Assembly: GCF_000002985.6 (NCBI RefSeq)
Contig: NC_003281.10
Location: 9,300,001 to 9,364,000 of the forward strand
Source of the DNA: Caenorhabditis elegans
Lineage: Eukaryota; Nematoda; Chromadorea; Rhabditida; Rhabditidae
Direction: 5' to 3'
DNA: 64,000 bases
Shown in pieces: positions 1 through 11,573 of the stretch (position 1 is its first letter; each line of letters opens with the position of its first letter). A program made the translations under genes and the position numbers. Below the pieces are notes generated by a model. The model ran no database searches, was not told the DNA's origin, and saw only the letters and a program-made list of their open reading frames with translations.

Positions 1-278
1 CTTCTAATATTATCTTCTAGGCATTTTAATTTGTTGAATATTTGAAACTGCATAACTAAAACTATGTATTTAATTGATAACCCATACCACCCACTTTCTT
101 TTTCATTTTTGCTTGTTTCATCATTCCGTTCGTTTCGATTCCATCGTCCCCAGTTTTCGTTTTTTTTTCCACTTCCACCTAAGTTGTATGATTTGATTAG
201 CGGCGTAACTTGTTGTAGATCGGAAAAGGAGAAGAGGGAAAGGCTAAGAAGACCCTTCTGTATTTACTTGGATAAAAA
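1..278. other. 5' flank of the first gene
   Basis: AT-rich DNA ahead of the start codon at 279. It becomes pyrimidine-rich around 90-180, as promoters and 5' leaders of worm genes often are. I see no TATA box or other named element. Whether transcription begins inside the window cannot be told. Confidence 0.4.
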
Positions 279-3200
279 ATGGACGACGATTTTGAAGAAG
301 TCGGCGGTCGATTTCGAAGGTTTCGACGACGACTTAAGAAGGATTGGAGCCAGCTGTGGAGTGATTTGAGTGATCCCAAACGTAAGTGGAACTTTTTTCC
401 ACATTTGCCCCCAAAAAATGTTCAACCCAAGTTTAATTCAAATCTGTGAACCTAACTTTATTCGTAATGTTTTTTTAGACATTGGCAAAAGTTCGATCAA
501 ACTTTTGCTAAACTTGAGCGCAACGAAAACCAAATTTTGCCAATTTCTGAATAAAGTAAATAATTAAAAATTTTCTGGACCGAACTTGGGCAAGCTTGTT
601 ATTGCAAGAAGTTGACTTAAAAATTCTAAAGTAAACTGTATATTGTGAAGATTAATTAATAAATAACACATAGTGCTCATATTTTACTGGGGTCATACAG
701 TGCCTGAATTTCTTTTATTCCAAGTCGAATATTCTCTAGCCACACAGTGTCGTCATTCATCAGAAAAGCAATTAGATAATCAGAACTTGTTTATTTGCAG
801 CGAAAAAAGGAAAGATAAAAAATGGAGAGTTTAGAGAAAAATCAAATTGAGAGATATAGAGATATGTGTGAATAAAATGGAAAGTTTGACAAAGAGACGG
901 AGAGATGAAAACATGAATTCACAATTTGGGTGATCTAAATATTATTGTTGTTTTCTTTTTGTGATGCGTAAAAATTGATGTATCACAAAATAAAGTTTTA
1001 GTTTCTAAAACAAAAATATACAAATTAAAAAATTAAATTCATTATACATCATTGGAATGCAACAACAAAAAAGTGACACGTGATGTAAAAATCGAAACCT
1101 TTTCTTTAAAGAAATGTTATTAAATTGTGCGGTTCGGCATATTAGGTGAGCAGAAAATGTAGATATTATTTTAAAACTGCAAAGTCGAACAAATTTTATA
1201 AGTTTTACAAACATCCTTGGAGCACGTCAGTGCAAAACTAATTTTCGTTGACTGTAGCGCAAATAGAGCATATTTTAAAATATTGCTTTTTGTTATAACT
1301 TTTATGAGTCATTTGCAAAACAAGTAGTACATCCTCTAGAAATTCAAAACTTTCACATTCCAATTGTGGTCATCACGAGATTTTGAAATTTTTCGAATTT
1401 TCCCAGATTCGCCTTCTTATCCTGAAAACACACAAACATTTGTGTTTTGTTTCAATGCTCTTTTTCCTTCCTTTTTCTTTATTTTCGTTCCTTATCTTTA
1501 CACTTTTGTACACCTCTTAGACTTATATGTCAGTTAGAACGATCCATTTCCGTTCGATATCATTAAGATCAAAGAATGAATAATTTTATGAATTTATTTG
1601 AAATCTTCTCTAATTTGTATGGAGAAAAGAAGGGAGAGATGGAGATACATAAATACAGAGACTATCAGAAGAGTGACTCGGATTAGATCTGATAATTTGA
1701 TAACGGGCGTCTTGTCCTGTACTCTGGTCTACGTTTATTTTGAAACCGACGGATTGTTTCGCGTGATTTGTGCAGGATTTTCAACCATTTGAAAAATTCA
1801 CGGAATTTTTTTTACTAATTTCAAAATGATCTGTTTGAAATAAAAAAAAAGTTTATCTACATAAATCGCGACCTGGAATAATACCCCAGAAAATAATTTT
1901 TGCAGTCTTTGGATGTATTTTAGGATTACTAGAAGTATGCCAACATTCTGGAAAATTTCCAAAAAGTTGATTTTATTTGGAAAAAATTTGGTTTTTTTTC
2001 ACCCATCTCGATCAAAAATGATGTTCAGAAAACAATTAAAAAATTTTGGAAACACCTCAAGTTGCTCCATGGATCGCAATTAATCCTCAAATCAGGATAA
2101 AATTTGAGAAATAAATTTACATATGTTTTAATTAGGAGATACAATTGATGTTTAAATTTTATATAAAAATCCTTGTTATAATTTAAAATTGAGATTTAAT
2201 ATTTCTATTTACAGAAATGAGGTTTCCTTGGCCGATAAATACACCGTTAGAGGTGTACGAACAAGTTGGAGCTGAACGATTCGATCCTTCATCCCATCGA
2301 TACCAAATGCCTTTTTTCTGGAAAACTCTCGCAGTTCCAGGAACGCCTTCTTGGTATAGATAACCTTTCTCCGCCTAATGAATATATTTTTATAATTTCA
2401 GGGCATTGCTAGTGTGTATAATCGAGTCAACTTTTGCACTGATATGCTTTTTGGCAGTAATGCTCCATTATGCAATATTCCTCCCCTGGTGTGAAGTCTA
2501 TTCAAAACCTCTGATGGTTTTCTTTTTAACTGCTCTACAATATGCAATTTTTTATTCGTTCAAAGTAAGTTAATTTTTTTGAAACAAAAATCCAATTGAA
2601 CATTTTAAAGGTAATATTCATGATCTCAATTGTGGAACGGAACGCACGTCTTCTGCGTCTTCAACTATTTTTCCAATATGCCACGTGTGTATTTCTTCTG
2701 CTTGATGCCGCTTTTGCACTGGCTGCTGATTTTGGAGGCTATAACGAAGAGCTTATCTATTGTAACAAGAATCCATTGCTGATTCGATTCGTTGCAATCA
2801 TATCATTGATATTTTTATTCGTGCAAATGTTCTTGCGAATTATTACAGTTCAAGTGTACAATTTTATGTGGGATGTCAGGAAGTTTCGGTTCGTTTTCTG
2901 TTATGATATCAAAAAATTGGGTTAATTTGATAACGATTTCGAAAAAAAATTCAAAAGTTGAAAGTTGATAAAACTATTAATTCTCTCATTTCAGAAAATC
3001 GCTGAACAATTCAAAATGGAGGTACAGAAAAAGAGTTCACTTCACATATTGTTCCATTATGCAAGAAGATTTTAAAAATGAACGACTACAAGTGAGTGAG
3101 GAATTTTTGAATTTAATGTGAAATTCGTTGTTATTATTCCAGAATAAAACAAAAAGCGTAGAGAGTCGATTTCGAGATGGACAAGAAGAGATTTTAAAGC

Positions 3201-3713
3201 AGATTCAGAGGAAGCAGAATGTCACGAATATCAGTATTGCACCTGATGAACCATTTGATGAAGCACAGTTGCCTCAAAATGCTCGATCTATTTCGGTATG
3301 CTTTGATTTTTTTTTGTAGCAAATTGTCGTATTTTCGTTTTGTTCTTAATGTTATTTTTCAGACACTATCAACAACTCCTTCAAACTCAGCAACGGTGTC
3401 TTCTCCACTTGGTAAAAGGAAGCACCATACAGTATCAGTATCATCCAAAAAGATGAGAGACAATGAGGGGAAGAAGGTTAAAGTTTCAAGAAGAAAGCCA
3501 GGTGGAATCAAAGTTCAGCTTGAAGTGAGTTTTTCTGAGAAGTTCTTAAACTTATGAAATTTTAAAAAAATTCAGGTTGACTACGAGACGGCTCGCTTAT
3601 TGTTCAGCCCGAAGAAAAACGGGCGAATACCGAATGTCAGTGTCGAAGAGGTGGATATGGAGTTTGATGAGGACGATGATTCACATCCAGAAGAACACGA
3701 ACCATTGGTTTAA
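279..3713 (+). CDS. four-span membrane protein, nematode family, function unknown
   Basis: Eight exons join without a frame break: 279-381, 2215-2353, 2402-2564, 2611-2888, 2995-3091, 3143-3295, 3363-3524 and 3576-3713, giving 410 residues. The N-terminus is acidic (MDDDFEEV) and then strongly basic ([11 protein letters not shown]). Four hydrophobic segments follow, between about residues 70 and 210: one from exons 2-3, one ending FYSFK, one in exon 4 near [16 protein letters not shown], and one near [18 protein letters not shown]. The last 200 residues are hydrophilic, basic in the middle ([17 protein letters not shown]) and acidic at the end ([13 protein letters not shown]). The four-helix layout recalls LAPTM-like proteins, but I do not recognise a named family. 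The first intron is 1.8 kb, far longer than the others, and may hold regulatory DNA. The start at 279 was chosen because it splices in phase into exon 2; an ATG inside exon 2 (2217) is the alternative start. The gene converges on the chemoreceptor gene. Confidence 0.8.
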
Positions 3714-4456
3714 TCAGTCGTCAGATCTTTCATAGCTGCTCACTATCCAGAAAAGAAGCTTTCATATTTGTTTTGAGAATAGTGTCCCCCTCTAAAAAAA
3801 TAATTCCGTTACGAGTATCTGAAGAACAATCCCCCATCCCTTGGTCTCATTCGAGTACAACAAATTGAACAAAAATGTGTTTATTTGTAAATTTGAACTC
3901 GTATTTATAAAGCTGTCAACCGATTCTTGCAACTTTTAAAGCTTTTCAAGCATAAATTATGTACGATATTTTCAGGATTTTAGTAGAAAACAACAACTGA
4001 GATCAAAAAAGGAATACGACTGAAACAAGGAAATCAAACATGAACGGAGGATCCATATCCAGTGTTGGAATTTGAGATGAATGTGCATGCAAGGATCGAG
4101 CTTTTCTTTCGATTTGATTCATCTCGGTTTGTTGTGAATCGACTTCTTCTGAAAATTATGAAATTTAGATTATTAGAAGAAAAACCGGAGAAACTGAGTA
4201 AAGCTAAGTAAATGTATTGCGGAGGAAATTAGCAGGGAATGGGCTTGAAATAAAAGTGACATTACTTTCAAAATCTTTGACTTAAATGTGATAAGTTTAA
4301 AATACAGTGAAAATAGGAGGGTAACCGGACAACACATTTTGACTAGCTCACCCAATATACTGTGTACGTAGGGCAAATAACCCGCTTATTGCAGATAAAA
4401 TTGCAGATAAAAAATATATTTCATAAAACAACATGGTATTAAGTTTTTACTAATTT
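3714..4456. other. convergent intergenic region with a possible alternative last exon on the minus strand
   Basis: This stretch holds the 3' ends of two convergent genes. On the minus strand, a good acceptor (TTTTCAG, AG at 4149-4150) precedes 4003-4148. That interval is open in two frames: one reads EEVDSQQTEMNQ, has ordinary protein composition and ends in a stop at 4003-4005; the other, in phase with the receptor's exon 7, ends in VHV. It could be an alternative terminal exon of the receptor or untranslated sequence. Nothing else was seen. Confidence 0.3.
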
Positions 4457-6681
4457 TTATAATATCATAACAGGGGTGTTTTCTTTTCCGCCAACGAGAC
4501 TTCTGAAAAGGTTTGTATGAAAGGAGCTAGAAAATTCTCCCCGGAGCTTATCTTACCTTGACGGAGTCTTTGAAATATTTAATGCCTCTTGTGAGCGGCA
4601 AGGATGACGAAGAACACTACGAAATTGTTTGTTGAATATTAACGTTATTACTCTGGAAAATAATATGTGAAATTCAAATCCGGGAAAGGTCAGAAACTCA
4701 CCCGTCAAGAGCATGTACCAAAATCCAAGCATAAGTTGTGAGTAAGAAGTTTGGCCATCTATTTGATGATTTTGCCAATTCTACAGGTTCCAGTGGCACT
4801 GGGAATCGAAGGGAAATGTAGAAGTATGTGACAAGTTCAATAACATAAAGAAGTCCTTGCATGGTGACTTGTTGAACAAATCTCGTCTCGACAGCTCTTC
4901 TCTTTTTCTGTTGAGTTGTTTCAAAAACAGTTGCAGTTTGTTTCTTTCGGTTGTGCATGTGCATTCGACAAAATGTAAAACTATTGGTGATGGCGAACAT
5001 GGAGATCACAATTAATCCTCTGAAATCATAGTTTAAGTGTGAGAATTCCTGCCTTGAAAATGATAGAAGTTGAGTGAAAATTATTTTTCAAAAAAAAATC
5101 GAATTTCTATTTTGTTTTACCTGAAAAACTCTGCATAGTAAACATTGATCATTTCGCAGGGCGGAGAAACATAATCCAGCATCCATCTAGGAATTGAGAA
5201 TCCCATTTGACAATCTCCTGAAAACATTCATTCAAATTTTGATTCGATTTCAAAAGTATCCTACGTATTACGAGAAACCAAGAAAAACCAAAAGAGACAA
5301 ATATAATTGAGCATATTAAAAATGTTGTGAACCGTTCGGTGAAGATATTCTGATAACTGGTCGGGAAGTAGAGTGAGATGAATCTGAAAGAACTTTTTAT
5401 TACGGATTTAATTTTCTAAAACTACAAACATATTCAAGGTATTTAGCCTAAATGTACAGGACTTTTTATCCAAAAAAACAAGAATTTGGTTTTAGAGAAT
5501 AACTTGAGCTTTTCTGTACGATTTTATTCGTATAATTTTAGCACTTTTTTTACTCCTATCAATTTTATAAAATGTACGAGAACGTGCGGCAACTGTACGA
5601 ATCAAATTGCCAAGTGAGCACCCAAACATTTTCTTTGAATAACTTTCGCGAATTTAGGATTACAAGCAATATATTTTCGAAAATGTTCGGAACTTTGAAC
5701 ATGTTTCATTGACCCCAAGATAGATGTGTTGTTTGAATTTAAAAACCAAAAAGAACTGCAAAAAGTCATACCTGTTTAATGAGATAACCAAATGCGTGTA
5801 GATGGAAATATCGTAACATATGAGACATAACTGTGCAAATCTCGCAGCAATAGCCAATGATTGTAATGGTTTAATATCGCTGAAAATGTGGTAAATATCA
5901 TTTTCTGTGGAAACTGAATACGCTTGACGGAGTCGTACTTCCGCCCATGGCATCATTCACTCTCTCCCTCTCTACGTTGCAAAAATCTCAAATTTCTTTT
6001 TCCAACCGGCTAGACCGGCTAGTAAAATGTCATTTAGGCAGTAGCTGTGACTAGAAACTTCATTCTGAATGACTCACAAAAAAAGGACTGGAGCAAAGTA
6101 GAAAGCCCAAACTAGAACAAAGACAGCATCGCCTGCAGCCTGAAGTTGGAGTAGCCGTCCGAAAGAGTTTCGAAGAAGGGAGAGACGCCTGATGTAGAAT
6201 GCGATAAATGTGTTACAGGCGAAGCCGATGAAACTTGTCTGAAACATTTCTTTTTCATTTAGAAATTTACTATGAACTGTAAAGGATTTTAAAAATTCTA
6301 GTTCATCAAACGAATGATTATCTAAATTTGCAGATGCGTGGAAAATTTTAATTGCCTCCTCTAAATGCACATCCAAAATTATCAAACATTATAAAACTTT
6401 GCACTCTTTTAAAATATTTTCAATTTTTTTAAAGTTTTCTGTCGAAGTTTACAGAATCAATTTACAAGACTATAAACGAAAAATGAGTTGAATTATTGAA
6501 TGCACATTGAAAAATTGGAATCAAGTACCGAATTTTTAAAAAAATTCTGAAATGCTGAAATAAATTTTCAGGACTTCAAATTCTGTAATTCTTTTCAATC
6601 AAATACACATTTCAAAAAACTTACGAAAAAAATAAGCAACGCAGCGATCCGGTCAATATGTTGAACTTCAACATTTTCCAT
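4457..6681 (-). CDS. Srx-type seven-transmembrane chemoreceptor
   Basis: Eight exons on the minus strand join in phase: 6625-6681, 6078-6238, 5772-5879, 5265-5383, 5121-5217, 4702-5019, 4557-4652 and 4457-4502. The product is 333 residues, normal for a nematode chemoreceptor. The sequence after helix 3, SLNRFISLYFP, has the Srx/Srsx form of the DRY region. The end of helix 7 reads WILVHALDGVITLIFNKQFR, which is typical of the Srx family. Helices 1 (ALLIFFTSFIGFACNTFIAF), 2 (AVFVLVWAFYFAPVLFF) and 3 are evident. Receptors of this family sit in sensory cilia and signal through G proteins; the ligand is unknown. The start was fixed by a 19-residue first exon that splices in phase. This is the only receptor in the window, although such genes usually occur in clusters. 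Donor choice in exon 4 (5265, not the upstream GT) is forced, because the other donor gives an early stop. Confidence 0.75.
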
Positions 6682-9600
6682 GAGAATCTGAAACATATCT
6701 TCATTTTTAGTGAGAAAACATGAATTATTCTTGAAGAGTATAGGAATAAGCGTTCATTTTTTCAAAATCTAAAATGTCAAAGCCCCGCCTATATTTGGTG
6801 CTCCATTCTCAGGCACAAAATGGGCGAAAGGGGGAATGGAAGAAGCTCCTCCTGTGTATCAAATTGCAACCGAACTTTCACCTCCATTATATCGGACTTT
6901 TTTTGAATAAAAGAAACATGGAAAAAAACAAGAAAAGAGAATAAGAATTTGTTTCGGATGAGAAGAGAGGATAAAGAAATTAAATGTTGAAAATGAGAGA
7001 AATTGTAAAGGATTATCTGGCTTTAGAACATCATGTGCGGGTGTGTGACTTGCAAAGTTTAGCAAAACTGTTCTTGAAGGTTTTTTGAAGGAGAGTTTGA
7101 AAAAATTGAAAATCCAATATCTAACTTTCAATTTTTTGTTTAAAAAACGGAGGGGAAAATGTGTTTTATTTGCATGATGTCTGACCAATCAAACTCCAAA
7201 AGTGTTGGGTCGAGCTCTCAGCTTTCATTGAAAACTTTTCACCGTTTTGATGAAACTTTTGTTCAACAAAAAACATACAAAACGATCAAAAATGTATAGT
7301 TTCATTTTGTATGAAACGTTAATTTACAACAAAAATTGGGAGTTTTTGACAACAAAAAAGATGAACTTTGACACAATTAGAGGTGGGCGGCTAATATTTT
7401 CGGAAACTCTACAAAACTATATAGTACCTATTGCGCCGTTTTTCCAACATTTTTCTCTCGCCCAAGTCTTACCCTTTAAATTTTTGGGCAAAACTATCTT
7501 ACAACAAAACCTGGCATAAAATATGAAAAAAAAAATTATTTGGAAGCCGGATTCCAGGTACTTTTTTTTTTGAAAGAATTAAAGTATATTGGGAAAGTAT
7601 GATGGGTTAGTTTTTCCAACCGACGGTATGATAACTAATTAAACAAGATTGCCTAAATTTCCAAATTTCGATTTTCAGAAAATTCGCCTCACTATCAGAA
7701 ATTTTAAAACAACTTTAAATTCTCAAGTATCAACTAATAGAAGATATCTTCTTGCTTGTATGTATGTGTTTTCTTCCTATAATTTTCATGCAACCCGCCA
7801 AGCATAAATCAATTTACGTTTGCGTAGCTCATAAACCAAAAAAAAATGCACAGATCTCCTCGAGAATCTGCAAGAGCTCTAGTCGATGGTCCGTCCGAAA
7901 AAGTTTGCACGTGGTGAGAGAAAGGAAATCGAAATGAAGTTAATCAAGTTATTTGCCTCAGGCAACAACATATGTCGTTGGATGAATAAGGAAAAGAGCA
8001 TATTGTGGGTGGAGAAGAGTATATAAAGAGCATACCGGGCGGATGACGTGGCACGGTGAGAACAACAAAACAGAAATGGTGAAAAATTGAAAATATTGAT
8101 AGTTTACATTAAATATATCTTCATTTTTATAAAACAACCGGCTGTTTGTTTTGCCAGTTTTGCAAACCTTCTCAGTTTCTTAATTTTTTTAAATTTTTTG
8201 AACCTAATTTTTTTTTACTTTTTAAGTACATAATTTCTCAAAAATTGTTGTAACAGGTTCCTGGAAGAGGCTCCACAAAAAGTAGGAATTTTTGATGAGA
8301 TTTCTTCAGTTGATAGCAAGAAAGGAGAAAGGAGAAAGTAGCTAATTTCCACTAATAGACAGGAACAAAGTGACCTGACCTATTCAGAAGTATAAAGAGC
8401 AAAATCGGAAAGAAAATGAAAAAGGGATAGAAAATGAAAGAAAATTGTTCCGTGTTTCAGGTAATTCAATCACTGGACACACCTTGTGGACTTTGACGTT
8501 TTGTAACTAGGAGAGAAATAGAATAAAGTGTTTAATGTAAATGGTATGAGGCTTATTTGGGAAATTTAAATAGTTTTACTATAACATTGCGTTATTATAG
8601 CCTGTTTCAAGTACTTGGAAACAAAAAAATCGACTGATTTTTTCTATAATTATTTAAGAATAAATCGTACTACTATTTGACTCGTTTGACACACGTTCCA
8701 ATGTTATTTCAATAAATTAAATTTGACTATAAAATTTTTTTATTGGTTCCAGTTTTTTTTGTTAGGAATATTCAAACAGTGTTGATTATTCACACAATCA
8801 TACAATAACTGAAACGTGTTTAGAAAAATTGACTACTGGGGTTTTTACGAGTCATTCTTTAACGGGAGTCCTAGATGATCAATGCAACTACTCTTAAGAA
8901 TTTTAAAATAATTCAGCGAACACAGTAGCAAATTGCCAAAAGACTTTCGACATACTAAAACTTAAATCACACATCAAATATTTAAGTGAAGAAATGAGTG
9001 AGAAACGGATAATTTTTAAAGGTCGGAAATTGTTGTAATAAATATGCCATCGTGCACTACGCATTCATCGGCAACTTTTTTTTTAAAACAATAATTTCTG
9101 AAGTAAACAGATCTTTCAAAACCGATTTGGATAGACTTACTCTCTATATATATTTCTTCTAATCTAGAAATGCATTTAGCCGCCAAAATCAGAAAATCAG
9201 TTATCAAGATTTCTAAGATCAAAGAATTGCAATTTGTCAACAAGAATGTTTCTAAAATTGAATTAAAGTCAGAAAAATTGGTGTTGTTTCGAAGTGTGAA
9301 AATGGTTCTTAGAACATCTATTTCAAGTTGATTTTTTTAATAAAAAAATGCCTTTAAATAATTTATTTAATTTTAATTTAATTTATTACAATAGTAAGAT
9401 ATCGTGAGGTAGAAAAAAAAGACACACATTGATTGATACAAATCATCACAAGTGGTTACATTTAAAGAAATTTTTTTTTGAAAACTGTAAGAAGAGTCAG
9501 TTAATATTGATTAGTCTAGATTCGATATTGCATCAGACCGTGACGGCCCACTTTACGCTTCCACTTGGTATCGGAAAATCGACTTTCGTTTTGAGCAGGA

Positions 9601-11477
9601 GTACTATAAAGATACTGTAGGGGTACTGTAGATTATTAGCTTAACAGAATGTGTTTCTGGCTGATGTATAACACCCACTGAGACAATATTTTTTTGTTTT
9701 TTGCGAAAAAACTGTGCGATCAGGTCCAAAACTAATAGAGAAAATACAGAGTGATAGCTGATAACACGAAATAGAAGATATTGTAAGCTGAGGAAATTTT
9801 AGTAGTAAAAAACTTCGAAGCACACCAACGGTCACTAGAAAATAAAAAGGTAAACTATGAAAGTAGAAACGCCCCTAATTTTCGGATAATCCGAAAACTA
9901 AACCACACTTGTTTCAATTCTGAGAAAACCTTGTTCAAAAAAAAATCAAAGAATCAATCAAGGGCCAGGCTTCCGTAATTGCATAAGCCCCAGTCGACGC
10001 AAACTACTTTTTTCCATGTTTCTATTACACTCGGTGTCAAAAATATGTTACTAGGAATAATATATACGGGTAAACAATTTAATGAAGTTTTTCCTTGTGC
10101 TTTGATATGTTTTGATCAGGAACAAGGGAAAGATTAATTTAAAGGATAAGTTTGTAGTTCCAAGAAACTCCAAAATTAAACAATTAATGGGGGTTAAAGT
10201 ACAACAATTGATGCTAAGGGGAGGATGGAGAAGTTGAGCCAGCGCCGTTTTTGACACTTTCTCAAATATATGAAAGTGAGAGAGTATTGGTTTACTGAGA
10301 GACGTAGAGTGTCTGTTGGAACAATTGGATAATTAAAAACTAAAAGACTCTTTTATTTCATAATTGTGAACAATGGCGAACAAAAAAAGATGAGTAAGCA
10401 TTTGATAGCCTCGAAAAGCAACTAGATTTCGTAATTGGGGAAGTTATGCAGGAAATTGTTTTAAAACTGTAATGTAAAACTCTGAGAGCTTCTCAAAAAG
10501 ATGTAATGTGAACTATTCTCAACTTTGGAAACAAAATGTTAATCTTCGAATTATACGGTAACTTGGATAAATCAGTAAGTTATATGTACATCATTCACAA
10601 AGAACAAACCACTAGCTCAAAATACATACGCAATTCTCTTACTTCTGAACTCTGCAAAAAAACTTGTGATTAACTCAACTTCCTGTTCCGCTAACTAAAT
10701 TGAATTCGTGCTTCGAATGATGTTGTACCTTAACAGCACCGATGTAATTAGACTAAGTTCAGGAAATCACGTACGGCTGTTATAAATTGGTTGGTAGGTA
10801 ACGGATAAAATACAATACGTATGGGTATACTTTAAGTATCTAGAATGTACGTAAATATATAGTTTTTTATCGAATATCCTTCGCGTGCTCGAAAAATTAT
10901 TTTAAAAAATAAGCGAAAATTCTGGAATAATGAAATTGGTTTTTGCTATATAAAGTCTGCTATAGTGGTAACACCTGATAGAGGCTACACTAGATATTAC
11001 CACAAGACACGCTTTTCTGGAAACTAATAACAAATGGGCATAATTTTTTACACACGTAAATACCGTACACCTAGTTGGTTCTATGGTTTCCAGTCAGAAT
11101 AAATGTCAATTTCGATTTTTTTCAATCGAAGGTTCCAAGAGCTTTATGCGTTGTTTATGCGTTAGAGGATTTTTTCCAAGTCTAGAAATTTTGACCAGAA
11201 CAATTTTAGATTCTCATTTTCAAAAGTAGAAATGCCCCTCTTTTGCCAAATTTTTTGTAGGAACCTAGTTTAAATGTTATCTTTCAAACTACTTTTATTG
11301 TTAGTAAAAATACTCTAACTTAATAAAATAATATACTATCTAGTTTTGTTATTCCAAAACTAACTTGCAAAAAATTCCTAAAGTTGAAAGCAAATCAAAT
11401 CAAGAAAAAGCGCGGGTGGGATAGTGAGTGACCAGTTGAATTGGACACTATTCAGTTTGGGACCTAAAAACGAGGGT

Positions 11478-11573
11478 GGAGGACGCCTCCTTTTCTATTT
11501 AATTACCAAATCTTCGTGCTTTTTTGGGAGCGCTCCCCCTCAGAGTGTGAGCCGGGTCGTGCCGCTTGACCCG
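11478..11573. other. cluster of three GC-rich hairpins in AT-rich DNA
   Basis: Three perfect inverted repeats lie within 96 bases: GGAGG-ACG-CCTCC at 11478-11490, the palindrome GGGAGCGCTCCC at 11526-11537, and CGGGTC with a 9-base loop and GACCCG at 11553-11573. The surrounding 8 kb is AT-rich and has no gene. A structured RNA or a piece of an old repeat are both possible; the bases alone do not decide. Confidence 0.3.

Noticed and set aside
7752-7937. A 61-codon frame rich in Cys and Lys
   Set aside because: No consensus acceptor or upstream exon, an unlikely composition and no family resemblance.
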